Part shown: positions 52,775-62,029 of the stretch, piece by piece
How positions within the stretch are numbered: the first letter of the stretch is position 1
Layout of the letters: each line of letters begins with the position of its first letter
NCBI GenBank assembly: GCA_020631815.1
Contig: JACKGW010000001.1
Span: 358,024 to 422,023, forward strand
Direction of reading: 5' to 3'
DNA: 64,000 bases
Source: Planctomycetota bacterium
Lineage (GTDB): Bacteria > Planctomycetota > PLA2 > JAEUHO01
Program-made: the position numbers and the translations under genes
Notes under the pieces: model-generated
Databases searched by the model: none
What the model saw: the letters and a program-made list of their open reading frames with translations, nothing else
Told to the model about the DNA's origin: nothing

Positions 52775-53731
52775 TCACGGCGCCAGTCCCCCCGCGCCGC
52801 CTGTGGCGCCCCGGAGGACGCCCTCGATCATCTGCAGGAACTGGTAGAAGGCCGGTCCCAGGGTCCAGACGAAGATGCCTGGCAGGAAGCAGATCACCAG
52901 CGGGATGACCAGCTTCACCGGCAGCGCCTGGGCCGTGATCAGGGCCTGTTCGCGGCGGCGGCTCTGCACGTCGGCCGTCTGGTGCGCCAGCACCTCGCTG
53001 ATGCCGCCGCCGACCTGCTCCGCGTGGATCATCGCGGAGCAGAAGATCGAGACCGACGGTAGGTCTACCCGGCGACCCAGGTGGCGCCAGCAGTCGGCGC
53101 GTGGAACACCAGCCAGGTTCTCTCGCCGGAACTGCTGCAGCTCCTGGGGCAGCGGCCGCGTCTCGTCGCTGGAGTCCAGCACGCGAATGAGGGCCGCATC
53201 CAGGCCCAGGCCGGCCTGCGCCATCGTGGAGAGCAGCTGCAAGGTGATCGGTAGGTCTTCCTCGATCTCGCGTACGCGACGCCGGCGCGCCGAGCGGACG
53301 ATGACCCAGGGAATCGACGCGATGATGACGCCGAGCACCCACGGGATACCGAGCAGCAGCGGGTCGATGATCTTCCCGATGTCGCCCGGCATGTCGTACA
53401 TCGTCTGGCGGGCGTCCAACAGCAACGTGCTGCTGCGCAACGTCAGGGCCGTGAGCAGGCCAGCCGCAAGGGCAACCGCCGCGGCGACCAGGAACGCGCC
53501 CGTAGCACCGGGCCGCCGGAAGCCGGCCACGAACAGCCATCGATGCAGCCACGAGGCATCGCGATCGGGAAGGTGCCCCGTCAGCTCGAACGAGGCGCTG
53601 CCCTCGGCCCGCAGGCGTTCGCGAGCGCGGGCACCGCGCTTCGCGTACACGAACGCGAACACGACGGCCGCCACGAGGGCGATCCATGCCACGACCACGA
53701 GCGGTGTCGACAGGGCGGCGAGCGTCAGCAT
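52775..53731 (-). CDS. tadC: Tad pilus inner-membrane protein TadC (type II secretion F family)
   Basis: A 318-residue membrane protein with hydrophobic segments near residues 5-27, 75-98, 128-150 and 280-305, and the T2SSF domain between: IEEDLPITLQLLSTMAQAGLGLDAALIRVL and VSIFCSAMIHAEQVGGGISEVLAHQ. These are the glycine-rich cytoplasmic motifs of the F/TadC platform. The ATG at 53731 lies one base after the tadB stop. It pairs with TadB to form the platform driven by TadA. Confidence 0.9.
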   Translation of the reverse strand: MLTLAALSTPLVVVAWIALVAAVVFAFVYAKRGARARERLRAEGSASFELTGHLPDRDASWLHRWLFVAGFRRPGATGAFLVAAAVALAAGLLTALTLRSSTLLLDARQTMYDMPGDIGKIIDPLLLGIPWVLGVIIASIPWVIVRSARRRRVREIEEDLPITLQLLSTMAQAGLGLDAALIRVLDSSDETRPLPQELQQFRRENLAGVPRADCWRHLGRRVDLPSVSIFCSAMIHAEQVGGGISEVLAHQTADVQSRRREQALITAQALPVKLVIPLVICFLPGIFVWTLGPAFYQFLQMIEGVLRGATGGAGGLAP

Positions 53732-53732
53732 G

Positions 53733-54587
53733 TCAGTACCGCACCCGTGACATGCGGGCGATCCAGATGGCACCCAGGGCCTGCATCACGATGGCAAACG
53801 ATGCGGCCAGCTCGCCGATGCGCGTGCCGAGGAAGCCCGTCACGCGCGAGGGGTCGATGCTGTACATGAGCCCGGCCAAGAAGTACGTCAGGCCCAGGAT
53901 CGCCAGAACCGAGAAGCGCGCCTCCGTACTCTGCGCGCGGATGCGTCGCCCCAGCTCGACGCGGTCACGGATGAAGCGCCCGGTCGTGGCCAGGGTGGGG
54001 GCCAAGCTGCCACCGCCTTCCCACTGCACGCCCATGGCGTAGAAGAACAGCCGGAAGGACTCGAGCGGCAGGCTCTCCGCCATCTCGCGACAGAGGGACG
54101 GCGGGTCCTCGCCCAGCTGCAGGCGCAGCAGGAACTGCGCGAGATAGGGCTTGAGCGGCCGGCGCGAGTCGCGCTCGGCACTGGCCAGGGCGTCGATCAC
54201 GCCGATGCCTGCGTGCAGTGACGTGACCATGTGGTCGATGGCCTCGGCGAGCTGCTGCTCGATCTTCAGCGTGCGCGAGCCGACGATGGCGCTGCGAACC
54301 AGCTGACCCACGACCCAGAACAGGAACCCGATCGCGACCGCAAAGACGGCGCCCAGGGGTACGAAGGCCGTCGCGAGCGCGTACGCCGCGATGCCCAAGA
54401 TCCACGGGAGGAGCGTCTCCCAGGGGCGTTCCAGGCCGCGATGACGCAGCAGCCGGTCCCCCTCCTGGGCGACCAGCGTGGGAATGCGGCTGACGGCCGC
54501 TTCGTGGCGGCTCTGCCGAAACCACCACCACGCGGCGGCGACGGCGCCGCCGAGCAACAGCAGCGCACCCAAGAGGCTGCTAGGCAT
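53733..54587 (-). CDS. tadB: Tad pilus inner-membrane protein TadB (type II secretion F family)
   Basis: A 284-residue T2SSF protein. Hydrophobic segments lie near residues 5-22, 68-105 and 225-245. The cytoplasmic motif IEQQLAEAIDHMVTSLHAGIGVIDALASAERD and FFYAMGVQWEGGGSLAPTLATTGRFIRDR are typical. The ATG at 54587 overlaps the tadA stop by eight bases. It acts with TadC as the membrane platform of the Flp pilus machine. Confidence 0.9.
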   Translation of the reverse strand: MPSSLLGALLLLGGAVAAAWWWFRQSRHEAAVSRIPTLVAQEGDRLLRHRGLERPWETLLPWILGIAAYALATAFVPLGAVFAVAIGFLFWVVGQLVRSAIVGSRTLKIEQQLAEAIDHMVTSLHAGIGVIDALASAERDSRRPLKPYLAQFLLRLQLGEDPPSLCREMAESLPLESFRLFFYAMGVQWEGGGSLAPTLATTGRFIRDRVELGRRIRAQSTEARFSVLAILGLTYFLAGLMYSIDPSRVTGFLGTRIGELAASFAIVMQALGAIWIARMSRVRY

Positions 54588-56001
54588 GGCGGCCGGCGCC
54601 CTCCATGAAGAGCTGGGGCGGCATCGCCTCGCCGCGCTCGCGCAGCGTCTCGGCAACGCGCGGCATCACGCCGGTCGGCTTGAAGCGACCCCTGACGCGC
54701 CGGCCCTCGCGCCCCTCGCGCTTGAACTCGAAGATGGCGTTGAGGAGCGGTGTGTTGCCTTCCAAGCCCGCGATTTCCGCGATGCTCTCGACGCGGCGCA
54801 CGCCGTCTTCGAAGCGACGTACGTGAACCACGATCTGCAGGGCGCTCACGACCTGCTCGCGGATGGCACGTGAGGGCAGGTCCACACCCGACATCAGCAC
54901 CATGGTCTCGAGGCGGGCCAAGGCGTCGCGCGGGCTGTTGGCGTGGACGGTGCAGAGGCTGCCGTCGTGGCCCGTGTTCATGGCCTGGAGCATGTCCAGG
55001 GCCTCGCCGCCACGCACCTCACCCACGATGATGCGGTCGGGGCGCATGCGCAGGGCGTTGATCACGAGATCCCGCGAGGAGATGGCGCCACGGCCCTCCG
55101 TGTTGGGCGGGCGGTTCTCGAGGCGCACGAGGTGGTCTTGGTCGAGGATGAGCTCGGCCGTGTCCTCGATGGTGACCACGCGCTCTTCGGGCGGGATGGC
55201 CTCGGCCAACGCACCGAGCAGTGTCGACTTACCCGCGCCCGTACCACCCGAGACCAGGATGTTCTGGCGTCCGCGCACGCAGGCCTTGAGGAACGACAGC
55301 ATGTGCTCGGACATCTCGCCGAGACCGACGAGCTCGTCGCTGCGCAGGCGGCGCCGGCCGAACCGACGAATGCTGATGGTCGGGCCGTCGATGGAGACCG
55401 GCGGGATCGTGGCGTTGACGCGGCTGCCGTCGGGGAGTCGAGCGTCCAGCATGGGGCTGGAGAGGTCGATGCGTCGGCCGACCCAGGCGGCAATGCGCTC
55501 GATCACGCGTTGGACGTGCTCGTCGTCTTGGAAGCGGACGTTGGTCTTCTCCAAGCGACCGAAGCGCTCGACGAACACCTTGTGCGGGCCGACGACCAGG
55601 ATGTCGGTGACCGCCGGATCGGCCATGAGCGGGGCCAGGGGGCCAACGCCGAGCGTCTCGTCGGTGAGGTCATCGGCCAGGCGCGCGCGCTCGCCGTCGT
55701 TGAGCGGCAGGTCCTCGTCGGCCAGGACGCGGTCGACGAACTCGCGCACGAGTCGGGAGACCGTCTCCTTGTCCTCGGCGACCAGGCGGCGATCGCCCAG
55801 GTCGTCGAGCAGCCGCGCCAGCAGGTTGGCCTTGACCGTGACGTAGTCCGTGCGGCCCTTGTGGACGTCGGCGCTGGTGCCCGTGGAGCCTCCGCCTCGG
55901 CGCCTGAGGCGCGAGCCGGGTGCCGAGGCGATCGAACCGCCGAGGCGCTGACGGAGGAGCTCGGCGGGGTCGTCGCCCCCTTCGCTTCGTTGGCGGCTCA
56001 C
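54580..56001 (-). CDS. tadA: Tad/Flp pilus assembly ATPase TadA (CpaF)
   Basis: A 473-residue secretion ATPase of the VirB11/CpaF group. Walker A is ILVSGGTGAGKSTLLGALAE near residue 255, followed by VVTIEDTAELILDQDHLVRL (Asp box), RMRPDRIIVGEVRGGEALDM (Walker B region) and MNTGHDGSLCTVHANSP (His box). N-terminal residues 1-60 are basic and disordered. Start is GTG at 56001, overlapping the tadZ stop. It powers pilin polymerisation at the TadB/TadC platform. Confidence 0.95.
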   Translation of the reverse strand: MSRQRSEGGDDPAELLRQRLGGSIASAPGSRLRRRGGGSTGTSADVHKGRTDYVTVKANLLARLLDDLGDRRLVAEDKETVSRLVREFVDRVLADEDLPLNDGERARLADDLTDETLGVGPLAPLMADPAVTDILVVGPHKVFVERFGRLEKTNVRFQDDEHVQRVIERIAAWVGRRIDLSSPMLDARLPDGSRVNATIPPVSIDGPTISIRRFGRRRLRSDELVGLGEMSEHMLSFLKACVRGRQNILVSGGTGAGKSTLLGALAEAIPPEERVVTIEDTAELILDQDHLVRLENRPPNTEGRGAISSRDLVINALRMRPDRIIVGEVRGGEALDMLQAMNTGHDGSLCTVHANSPRDALARLETMVLMSGVDLPSRAIREQVVSALQIVVHVRRFEDGVRRVESIAEIAGLEGNTPLLNAIFEFKREGREGRRVRGRFKPTGVMPRVAETLRERGEAMPPQLFMEGAGRHA

Positions 56002-57260
56002 AGATCTCCTCCGACGGCGCGCAGGCGACGTGCGGGCGGCGACTGATTGCCCTCGTCGTCATCGCCGCCCAGGTCGCCGCGACCGGTGGCACTGGCCAGA
56101 GTGGCGGTCTCGATGTCGTCTACGATGCGGCCGATGCTGCGGCGGAAGCGGTTCCACGGACCGGCCTGCAGCACGTGCGGGCGGCCCATGTTGGTGGCCA
56201 TGGGCAGCTTCTTGTCGAAGGCCACCTCGTGGCGCACGGCGCGGTTCAGGTGCGCCTCGACGTCGGCCGGGGTCAGCTGGCCCGGGAAGCCCTTCTGCGC
56301 GCGGTTCAGGATGATCCACGTGCGCTCTTCGTCGATGCCCAGCTGCTCCAGAGTCTCGAGCAGGCTCGAGGTGCCGTTGAGGATCGGCACGATCACCTGC
56401 GTGACCACGCACACGATGTTGGACAGGTCCAGCACGCTCATCACGACGCCGTCCACGACGGGGAACGTGTCGATCACGACGAACTTGTAGGCGCGACGGG
56501 CCAGCGCGATGACGCGCGACACGACGCGATCATCCACGGCGCTCGCTGCCAGGACCGTCGGCGGCGCGGGCAGCACGCGCAAGCCCGACTCATGCGGTAG
56601 GGCCAGCTGCTGGAGCAACGTGATGTCCAAGCGGTCCAGCTGCTCGGCGGCGTCGGCCATGGACTGCGTCACGTCCAAGTCGAGCATGGAGGCGGCCACA
56701 CCGAGCTGCAACGAGAGGTCGAGAAGGATCACCTCGCCCGGGTGGCGACGGGCCAGCTCGCAGGCCACGTTGACCGAGACGCTGGACTTGCCGACACCGC
56801 CTTTGTTGCTGACGAAGCTGATGACCTTGCCGAGCGGGCCGCTGCCGCGACGGGCATCGCCGCGCTGCAGGCGTGCGATGACGTTGGCCACCTCGCTGCT
56901 GCTGAGCGGCCGGCGCAGGAAGTCCATCACGCGGGCGCGCAGCGCCTCGATGATCAAGCTGCTCTCGGCTTCCGGGTCGGCCAGGGTCTCGCGGCGGTAC
57001 ACGGCAACCACGGCGGCATCAGGAGCCACCGCGGCGATCTCTTCGGCGAACGCCTTGAGCTCGGCCACACGGGCGCCCATCTCGACGACCACGATGTCGG
57101 GCTGCCGCACACGGGCCGTCTCGATGGCCGAGCGCGTGTCGCGCTCGTAGGAGACGACGCAGCGCTTGCCCTTCACGCCCTCGAGCGCGATGTCGAACTC
57201 CTCCTCGAGCGAGGGATCAGGCGCGATCACCAAGAAGCGGATGGCGGTCGTGTCGCTCAC
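55998..57260 (-). CDS. tadZ: Tad pilus localisation ATPase TadZ/CpaE
   Basis: A 420-residue protein with an N-terminal receiver-like domain (IRFLVIAPDPSLEEEFDIAL to about 125; the usual phospho-Asp pattern is not complete) and a MinD/ParA-type ATPase. The deviant Walker A is ISFVSNKGGVGKSSVSVNVA near residue 150, then VILLDLSLQLGVAASML and VVIDTFPVVDGVVM. TadZ/CpaE places the Tad machine in the cell. Start is GTG at 57260. Confidence 0.92.
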   Translation of the reverse strand: MSDTTAIRFLVIAPDPSLEEEFDIALEGVKGKRCVVSYERDTRSAIETARVRQPDIVVVEMGARVAELKAFAEEIAAVAPDAAVVAVYRRETLADPEAESSLIIEALRARVMDFLRRPLSSSEVANVIARLQRGDARRGSGPLGKVISFVSNKGGVGKSSVSVNVACELARRHPGEVILLDLSLQLGVAASMLDLDVTQSMADAAEQLDRLDITLLQQLALPHESGLRVLPAPPTVLAASAVDDRVVSRVIALARRAYKFVVIDTFPVVDGVVMSVLDLSNIVCVVTQVIVPILNGTSSLLETLEQLGIDEERTWIILNRAQKGFPGQLTPADVEAHLNRAVRHEVAFDKKLPMATNMGRPHVLQAGPWNRFRRSIGRIVDDIETATLASATGRGDLGGDDDEGNQSPPARRLRAVGGDL

Positions 57261-57275
57261 GGAATCCTCCGGGGC

Positions 57276-58700
57276 CTAGCGGCCCAAGGCGGCCGCTTTG
57301 GCCGGTTCATCGATGGTCGCGTTCAAGTCGGCCAGCTGGTCGGTCAGCCAGCGAGGCAGGTCCGCCAGCCCCGGAGCCGCGACGGCTGAGAGGTTGGTCG
57401 GGAAGATCGTGGCGGGCAGCTTGCGGATGAAAAGCTGGATGTGGTCCTGACCGTCGTCGTCCTCGTCATCGTCGCCGTCATCGCCCGGGTTGATCTCGGC
57501 CCGAAGCAGCTCGAAGGACGCAAAGCCGACGATGCGCGGGTCCATGTCGTCCTTCGGCACGTTGTTGACCGGCGGGAGGAACGGCGGGTTGCTGTTGCCT
57601 GGGCGCCCGTCGTAGAAGAGCAAGACGTCGCCCTCGTACAGCGGAACCACGAAGAGGCGCGGCGTGAACCCCGGAAGGTGCGGGTTGCCCATCAAAGCCA
57701 GCGCTCGATCGATGTCGGGTGCCGTGTCGACGTAGACGGGGTCCCCGATCGACCACGACCGGCGCTGCGCGTCATCGAGCCGGTCGGCAAAGACCGCATT
57801 CGGCGTCGAGCCACCACCCACGAGCTGGCCAGGCGGGATGATCGGCGGAGCGCCTCGAGTCGGGTTGGGGTTGGGAAGTGGACGCCCGCCAGGATTGGGA
57901 TTCCCGCGCCGGCGATTGCGTCCGCCGAACTGCAGCACGAATGTGCCGTTGTCGGGAATCGAGTTCCAGTAGTCGAGCTCGAGGGCAATGGGGGCGTAGC
58001 CGGGGATGCCGTACTCGTCGTGCGGCGGACCGGCCAGGGTGGCGTTGCGCGCCTGGGCGATGGTGGTGGCGCGCACGCTGACGCCCTTCTCGCGCGTCTC
58101 GCCGGCCATGAGGCTGCCGCGGGCGAAGAGGTAGGGCACGACGGGTCCCGTCGAGCTGATCCCTGCTTGGGCGTCCAAGCCACCCGTGTTGTTGGTTCGA
58201 CGGATGCGAACCAAGAACGCCTCGCGGCGGCTGGGGTCGGACGACGTATCGAAGTCCGTGCGCTGGTACGTCGGGTCTTCGGCGTGATCCGGGTCGGTCT
58301 CGTCGTACCAGCCCGCCACCAAGTCACCGAAGTCCTCGTTGGTGGCGTTCAGCTGCACGTCGGGCTCGTACACGACGCTGGAGTCGATGACGAGCCGCTT
58401 GTTGGCTCCCATGTTCGTGCTGCCGCCCAGCAGCGACACGGACGGACCCGCTCCGTAGTTGTAGTCGTCACCGAACGTGGCCCGGAAGTCGTCATCGAAG
58501 AAGTCCTGCATGCGCTTGCGGGCTGCCTGGCGCCGATCGGCGTCCGAGAGCGAGTCCTCGAGCCGCAGGGCTTCCAGCGCTACGCCGTCGGCAGCGTTGC
58601 TCATCTGGCGCTGCGTGAGGCGGACGAAGCCCAAGTCGGCAATGAGGCCGCCAAAGGCGAAGAACGCGAACAGCAGCAGGGCGATGAAGACCTGGATCAT
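57276..58700 (-). CDS. Tad pilus-associated protein, TadG-like
   Basis: A 474-residue protein with one N-terminal hydrophobic segment in the class III prepilin/TadG style (MIQVFIALLLFAFFAFGGLIAD) followed by RLTQRQMSNAADGVALEALR, the Ala-rich helix typical of TadG-type proteins (Putative Flp pilus-assembly TadE/G-like). The long extracytoplasmic part shows Asn/Asp/Gly-rich, beta-rich stretches and no recognisable von Willebrand A domain, unlike many TadG proteins. The C-terminal tail contains an acidic Asp run (around residue 420). The position between cpaB and tadZ supports a role in pilus assembly or anchoring. Confidence 0.75.
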   Translation of the reverse strand: MIQVFIALLLFAFFAFGGLIADLGFVRLTQRQMSNAADGVALEALRLEDSLSDADRRQAARKRMQDFFDDDFRATFGDDYNYGAGPSVSLLGGSTNMGANKRLVIDSSVVYEPDVQLNATNEDFGDLVAGWYDETDPDHAEDPTYQRTDFDTSSDPSRREAFLVRIRRTNNTGGLDAQAGISSTGPVVPYLFARGSLMAGETREKGVSVRATTIAQARNATLAGPPHDEYGIPGYAPIALELDYWNSIPDNGTFVLQFGGRNRRRGNPNPGGRPLPNPNPTRGAPPIIPPGQLVGGGSTPNAVFADRLDDAQRRSWSIGDPVYVDTAPDIDRALALMGNPHLPGFTPRLFVVPLYEGDVLLFYDGRPGNSNPPFLPPVNNVPKDDMDPRIVGFASFELLRAEINPGDDGDDDEDDDGQDHIQLFIRKLPATIFPTNLSAVAAPGLADLPRWLTDQLADLNATIDEPAKAAALGR

Positions 58701-58724
58701 GGGAGCCTCCGGCTTGGCGCCGAT

Positions 58725-59870
58725 CTACTCGGCGCTCTCCTCCTCACCGTCCTCGCCGCCGTCGTCGGGAGCCGGCTCCTCGACGTCGTTCTCGGGCGAG
58801 GGCTCGGTGACACGCGTCTCCTGCGGGCCGATCGGGACGGCCTTGATCTTCTTGACGCCGCCCTCGACGACCTCGACGAGTCGCACGCGCTCCTTCGGCG
58901 TGTCGGTGTCCGGCGTGGCCGGCGTGGGCATGAGGTCCTCGACGGCCACCTCGATGTCGGGGATGCGACCCGCATTGGTCTCGCCCGTCGCGGCCTGCGC
59001 GCGCATGGCGACTTGGATCTTGGCACCCAGGGCCAGGGCCTGCTCGAGGGCTGCGACCTCGGCCGGATCGACCGCGATCACGATCTCCTCCAGCGGCTTG
59101 TTCCGCAGGTTCGGCCGCACAGGCGTCTTGGCGCCGGGGAGATCCTCGCGGCGGTGCACAGGCTGCACGACGGTTCCGCCCTCGACAACCAGCTTCACCT
59201 CGGCCATGCGGCGCTTGATCGTGGGAGCCTCGGGCGCCGGACGCATGTCGGCGGTGTGCAGCGGCGCGTAGGGACCCTCGACATCGAGGTCGTCGACGCG
59301 CGAGCGGTTGACGCGCTTCGGGGCCTCGATCTCAACCTCGGTCGTCATGACGATGTCGAAGCGGTCGCCCTGGTTCAAGCCATGCAGCCCGGGGATGTCG
59401 CTGGCACGCAGCCGCATCGCGCGCTTCCCGGGGGGGATGCCCGCCGTGGGGCCTTCCCGCGTGCCGGGCGGGTACAGGTCACGCTCGTCGATCCACTGCA
59501 CCGCCTCCTTGCCGCCGCGCAGGACGCGACCGTAGAGCTCACCGGCGCTGCGGATGACGGTCTTGGGTACGTCCTTTTCCGGGAACCAGCGGTACAGGAT
59601 TCCGCCGGCCGTAGCAGACAGGAAGTGCTCGCGGCGAAGCATGGTGTAGGAGGGAATGGCTTGCGTCGTCAACGCAACGGCGACTTGGCCAGTGTGGTCC
59701 GGCTCGCGGGCAGGCGGGGGCGCATCGGCAGACAGGAACGGCAACGTGATCGCGCCCGTGCTGTGCAGCAGCAGGGCCCCGCCGCACACGGCGAGCAGCG
59801 TGATCGCGATTGCAGTTGCCGTGGAGCCGGCGCCGCTGCGGCGCTTGCGTCCGTAGGTCTGGTTGGCCAT
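58725..59870 (-). CDS. cpaB: Flp pilus assembly protein CpaB/RcpC
   Basis: A 381-residue protein with an N-terminal basic segment and one membrane helix (AIAITLLAVCGGALLL), then a SAF-type domain: VAVALTTQAIPSYTMLRREHF and GKRAMRLRASDIPGLHGLNQGDRFDIV, followed by the RcpC-like part (VDPAEVAALEQALALGAKIQVAMR). The last 60 residues are acidic, rich in Glu and Asp. CpaB/RcpC works with the secretin in the outer part of the Flp machine. Confidence 0.88.
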   Translation of the reverse strand: MANQTYGRKRRSGAGSTATAIAITLLAVCGGALLLHSTGAITLPFLSADAPPPAREPDHTGQVAVALTTQAIPSYTMLRREHFLSATAGGILYRWFPEKDVPKTVIRSAGELYGRVLRGGKEAVQWIDERDLYPPGTREGPTAGIPPGKRAMRLRASDIPGLHGLNQGDRFDIVMTTEVEIEAPKRVNRSRVDDLDVEGPYAPLHTADMRPAPEAPTIKRRMAEVKLVVEGGTVVQPVHRREDLPGAKTPVRPNLRNKPLEEIVIAVDPAEVAALEQALALGAKIQVAMRAQAATGETNAGRIPDIEVAVEDLMPTPATPDTDTPKERVRLVEVVEGGVKKIKAVPIGPQETRVTEPSPENDVEEPAPDDGGEDGEEESAE

Positions 59871-59907
59871 CGGGGGGTGATCTCCGTCTTGGCGGCGGGC
59901 GGTCGAG

Positions 59908-60852
59908 CTAGTCGAACACCTCGCGCGTCATGACCATCTGGGCGGTGAGAAGCTTGCGGAACGGGCGGACCGTCTGGCCCTGGGCGTAGAGACGCCCCAG
60001 CCCGTAGGTGCCGGCATAGGCGCCAGCCGCACCGTCGTCGGCCAGCGTGGAGCCGGGTGCGGCGTTGGACTCGGCGACCCCGTTGTCATCGGCCACGATC
60101 GGCCTCGAGACGTTGGGGGCCGTGGGACCGCCGGGCGCCTGCAGGTAGCCCGTCATCATGGCGGCTTGCCACGGGTAGTTGATGCGGATGGCCACCAGGC
60201 CGCGCTCGGGCATGCCGGCGGGCGTGTTCATGCTGAACGGGCTCGCGCCGGGGAAGTTGGCGTTCTGGATCTCCTCGATCACGGGGACCCAGCGGATCGT
60301 CTCGCGCCCGTCGCCGTCGCGACCTTCCACCAACGGGATGCCGACGGTCAAGCCGCTCGGCGTGCTGGCGTCTTCGAGCAGGGCGCCCGGGTAGCGCAGC
60401 AGGCGCCGGCCGTTGCGCTGCTCGAAGATCATGAGCGGGCGCAGCATCTTGTTGAGCACGGGCAGCGAGTCGCTGAACTGCTCCAGGGTGAGCCCGCCCG
60501 GGATGTTGTCCAGGTCGATGACCAAGTGTGCGGGCTCGTAGACGCGCTGGCGGACGACAGGGTCCTGCAACGCCTGCTCGAGTGTCATGCCAGCCGGGAG
60601 GGGAATGGTGGCCAGCTCGCGTGCGGTGGCACGGGCCGCGTCCTGCACGGCGTGCGCGGAGAAGAACAGCCGACCGAAGTCGATGACGACGGCGATCAGC
60701 AGGTACATGAGCAGCGCGATGAACGCGAACTCGACCAGGACGGCGCCGCGCACGTTGTTGCGGGTGCTGCGTCCGCGACGGGTGCGTCCGGCGGCAGGCG
60801 CCGCACCAGGGGCTTCAGGAGCGGGGGAGATGGCAGCGGGGGGGAGGGCCAT
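59908..60852 (-). CDS. tadE: Pseudopilin-like TadE family protein
   Basis: A 314-residue protein. After a 35-residue Pro/Ala/Arg-rich leader, GAVLVEFAFIALLMYLLIAVVIDFGRLFF is the TadE prepilin-type segment with the Glu five residues after the cleavage Gly (G-AVLVE), so the leader should be cut by the A24 peptidase coded two genes along. HAVQDAARATARELA is the usual following helix. The rest is extracytoplasmic and unrecognised, longer than typical TadE (about 150-200 residues). Confidence 0.87.
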   Translation of the reverse strand: MALPPAAISPAPEAPGAAPAAGRTRRGRSTRNNVRGAVLVEFAFIALLMYLLIAVVIDFGRLFFSAHAVQDAARATARELATIPLPAGMTLEQALQDPVVRQRVYEPAHLVIDLDNIPGGLTLEQFSDSLPVLNKMLRPLMIFEQRNGRRLLRYPGALLEDASTPSGLTVGIPLVEGRDGDGRETIRWVPVIEEIQNANFPGASPFSMNTPAGMPERGLVAIRINYPWQAAMMTGYLQAPGGPTAPNVSRPIVADDNGVAESNAAPGSTLADDGAAGAYAGTYGLGRLYAQGQTVRPFRKLLTAQMVMTREVFD

Positions 60853-60878
60853 CGGTCGTCTCCTTCAGGTCGTGGGGT

Positions 60879-61298
60879 TCAGAAGGTGAGTGCCAGGACG
60901 TAGCCCACGAGGAAGGCCGGTCCGAGCACGACGTCGCGGCTCCCCTTGCGGAGCGCCAAGACGGCCAGCAGACCGCCCACGAGGGCGATCCAAGGCAGGA
61001 AGAGCAGCAGCTTCACGGGCCCGAAGCAGGCCCCCAAGCCAGCCAACACCTTCCCGTCGCCACCGCCCAGGGCTCCCAGGCGGAACGCGACCAAGCCGAT
61101 CGCCAGACCCTCCGCCAGACCCAAGACCAGGAAGCCCCAGTCGGGTTCCCACCAGCCCAGCGCCCGAGCCGCGATCGCCCAGGCCACGAGGGCGAGGGAG
61201 AAGAGGTCGGAGATCTTGCCGGTGAGCGCGTCGTGGACGGCGACCCCGACCAAGATCAGGGCCGGCACCCAGAACGCCGGTGACGAGAAGATCAGCAT
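60879..61298 (-). CDS. cpaA: A24 prepilin peptidase TadV/CpaA
   Basis: A 139-residue, highly hydrophobic protein with the two catalytic Asp motifs of A24 peptidases: VAVHDALTGKISDLFSL near residue 20 and RLGALGGGDGKVLAGLGA near residue 75 (GxGD). It lacks the N-methyltransferase half of PilD, as usual for CpaA/TadV. It processes Flp and TadE/TadG-type prepilins. Confidence 0.9.
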   Translation of the reverse strand: MLIFSSPAFWVPALILVGVAVHDALTGKISDLFSLALVAWAIAARALGWWEPDWGFLVLGLAEGLAIGLVAFRLGALGGGDGKVLAGLGACFGPVKLLLFLPWIALVGGLLAVLALRKGSRDVVLGPAFLVGYVLALTF

Positions 61299-61362
61299 CG
61301 GAACGCTCCGCCCCCGCGCGAACGCGGGGGCGGAGCTTCGTTCTCCGAAAAGCGGACGACGA

Positions 61363-61719
61363 CTACGGGCCGGACGGCGGGTAGGCCGTGACGAGCTCGG
61401 TCAGCTGGTCCTGGTCGAAGCCCAGGTTGTTGCCGAGGCGCTGCTCGCCGCTCTGGTTGAGGATCTCCTCGACGTCGACGGCGATGTCGCCGTTCGCGTT
61501 CTGGTGCGTCTCGATGAGACGACCCGAGGCGATCGGGTTGTTGTCGTCGTTGCTGACGCCGGGAATGATCGTCGCGGACGAACCAATCAGGTCGCTGGTC
61601 TTGTGACCGAGCAACGAGACGGCCGCAACCGCCACGATCGCGATGCCTGCCACGAGCAGGGCGTACTCGACGAGAGCCGCGCCCTTCTTGTCGCGCAGGA
61701 ACGTGCGAATGAGCTTCAT
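61363..61719 (-). CDS. flp: Flp/Fap type IVb pilin with an extended C-terminus
   Basis: A 118-residue prepilin. GGAG lies upstream of the ATG at 61719. The leader MKLIRTFLRDKKG ends at the class III cleavage site KKG|AALVEYALLVAGIAIVAVAA, with the conserved Glu-Tyr pair at +5/+6 and a 20-residue hydrophobic helix. Classic Flp pilins are 50-70 residues; this one carries about 60 extra residues with an acidic, Asn/Gln-rich end (DVEEILNQSGEQRLGNNLG, DQDQLTELVTAYP). The extension would lie on the fibre surface. Coded between the secretin and the prepilin peptidase. Confidence 0.9.
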   Translation of the reverse strand: MKLIRTFLRDKKGAALVEYALLVAGIAIVAVAAVSLLGHKTSDLIGSSATIIPGVSNDDNNPIASGRLIETHQNANGDIAVDVEEILNQSGEQRLGNNLGFDQDQLTELVTAYPPSGP

Positions 61720-62029
61720 GCGTGATGTCTCCGGGGGAACGAAAGAGGGCTGGCTCGACACGGGTCCTCCCGCGTCTTGCCAGCCCCCCTGCCATGTCGG
61801 TGACGCGCCCGGGCGGGCGGCCACGAATCGGGTGAGTGTCGTCGTGCCGGGCGAGGCGGAGGTCGGAAGCTCCGCCAAGCCGTGGCATCCCCCTCACCAT
61901 CGGCAGTCAGGAGGGCTGTACCCGAGCACTACCTCAGGTGGCCGTCCGTCAGGCATGTCGAGGGGGAACGAAACCTCCAGGCGAAGCGCGCCGTGACTGC
62001 CGGACAGCCTGCGCCCTCACCGATCGCGG
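61720..62029. other. 310-bp intergenic region between the secretin and flp genes
   Basis: No gene is supported. It must hold the flp promoter (minus strand), expected to be the strongest in the locus. GGCGGAG-N8-CTCCGCC near 61857-61878 and GGGCTGGC...GCCAGCCC near 61753-61786 form hairpins in the leader transcript; the second lies just before the flp ribosome site. I could not match either to a known riboswitch. Confidence 0.5.

Noticed and set aside
61857..61878. Cyclic di-GMP riboswitch before flp
   Set aside because: A hairpin with some resemblance is present, but the conserved GEMM core could not be found on either strand.
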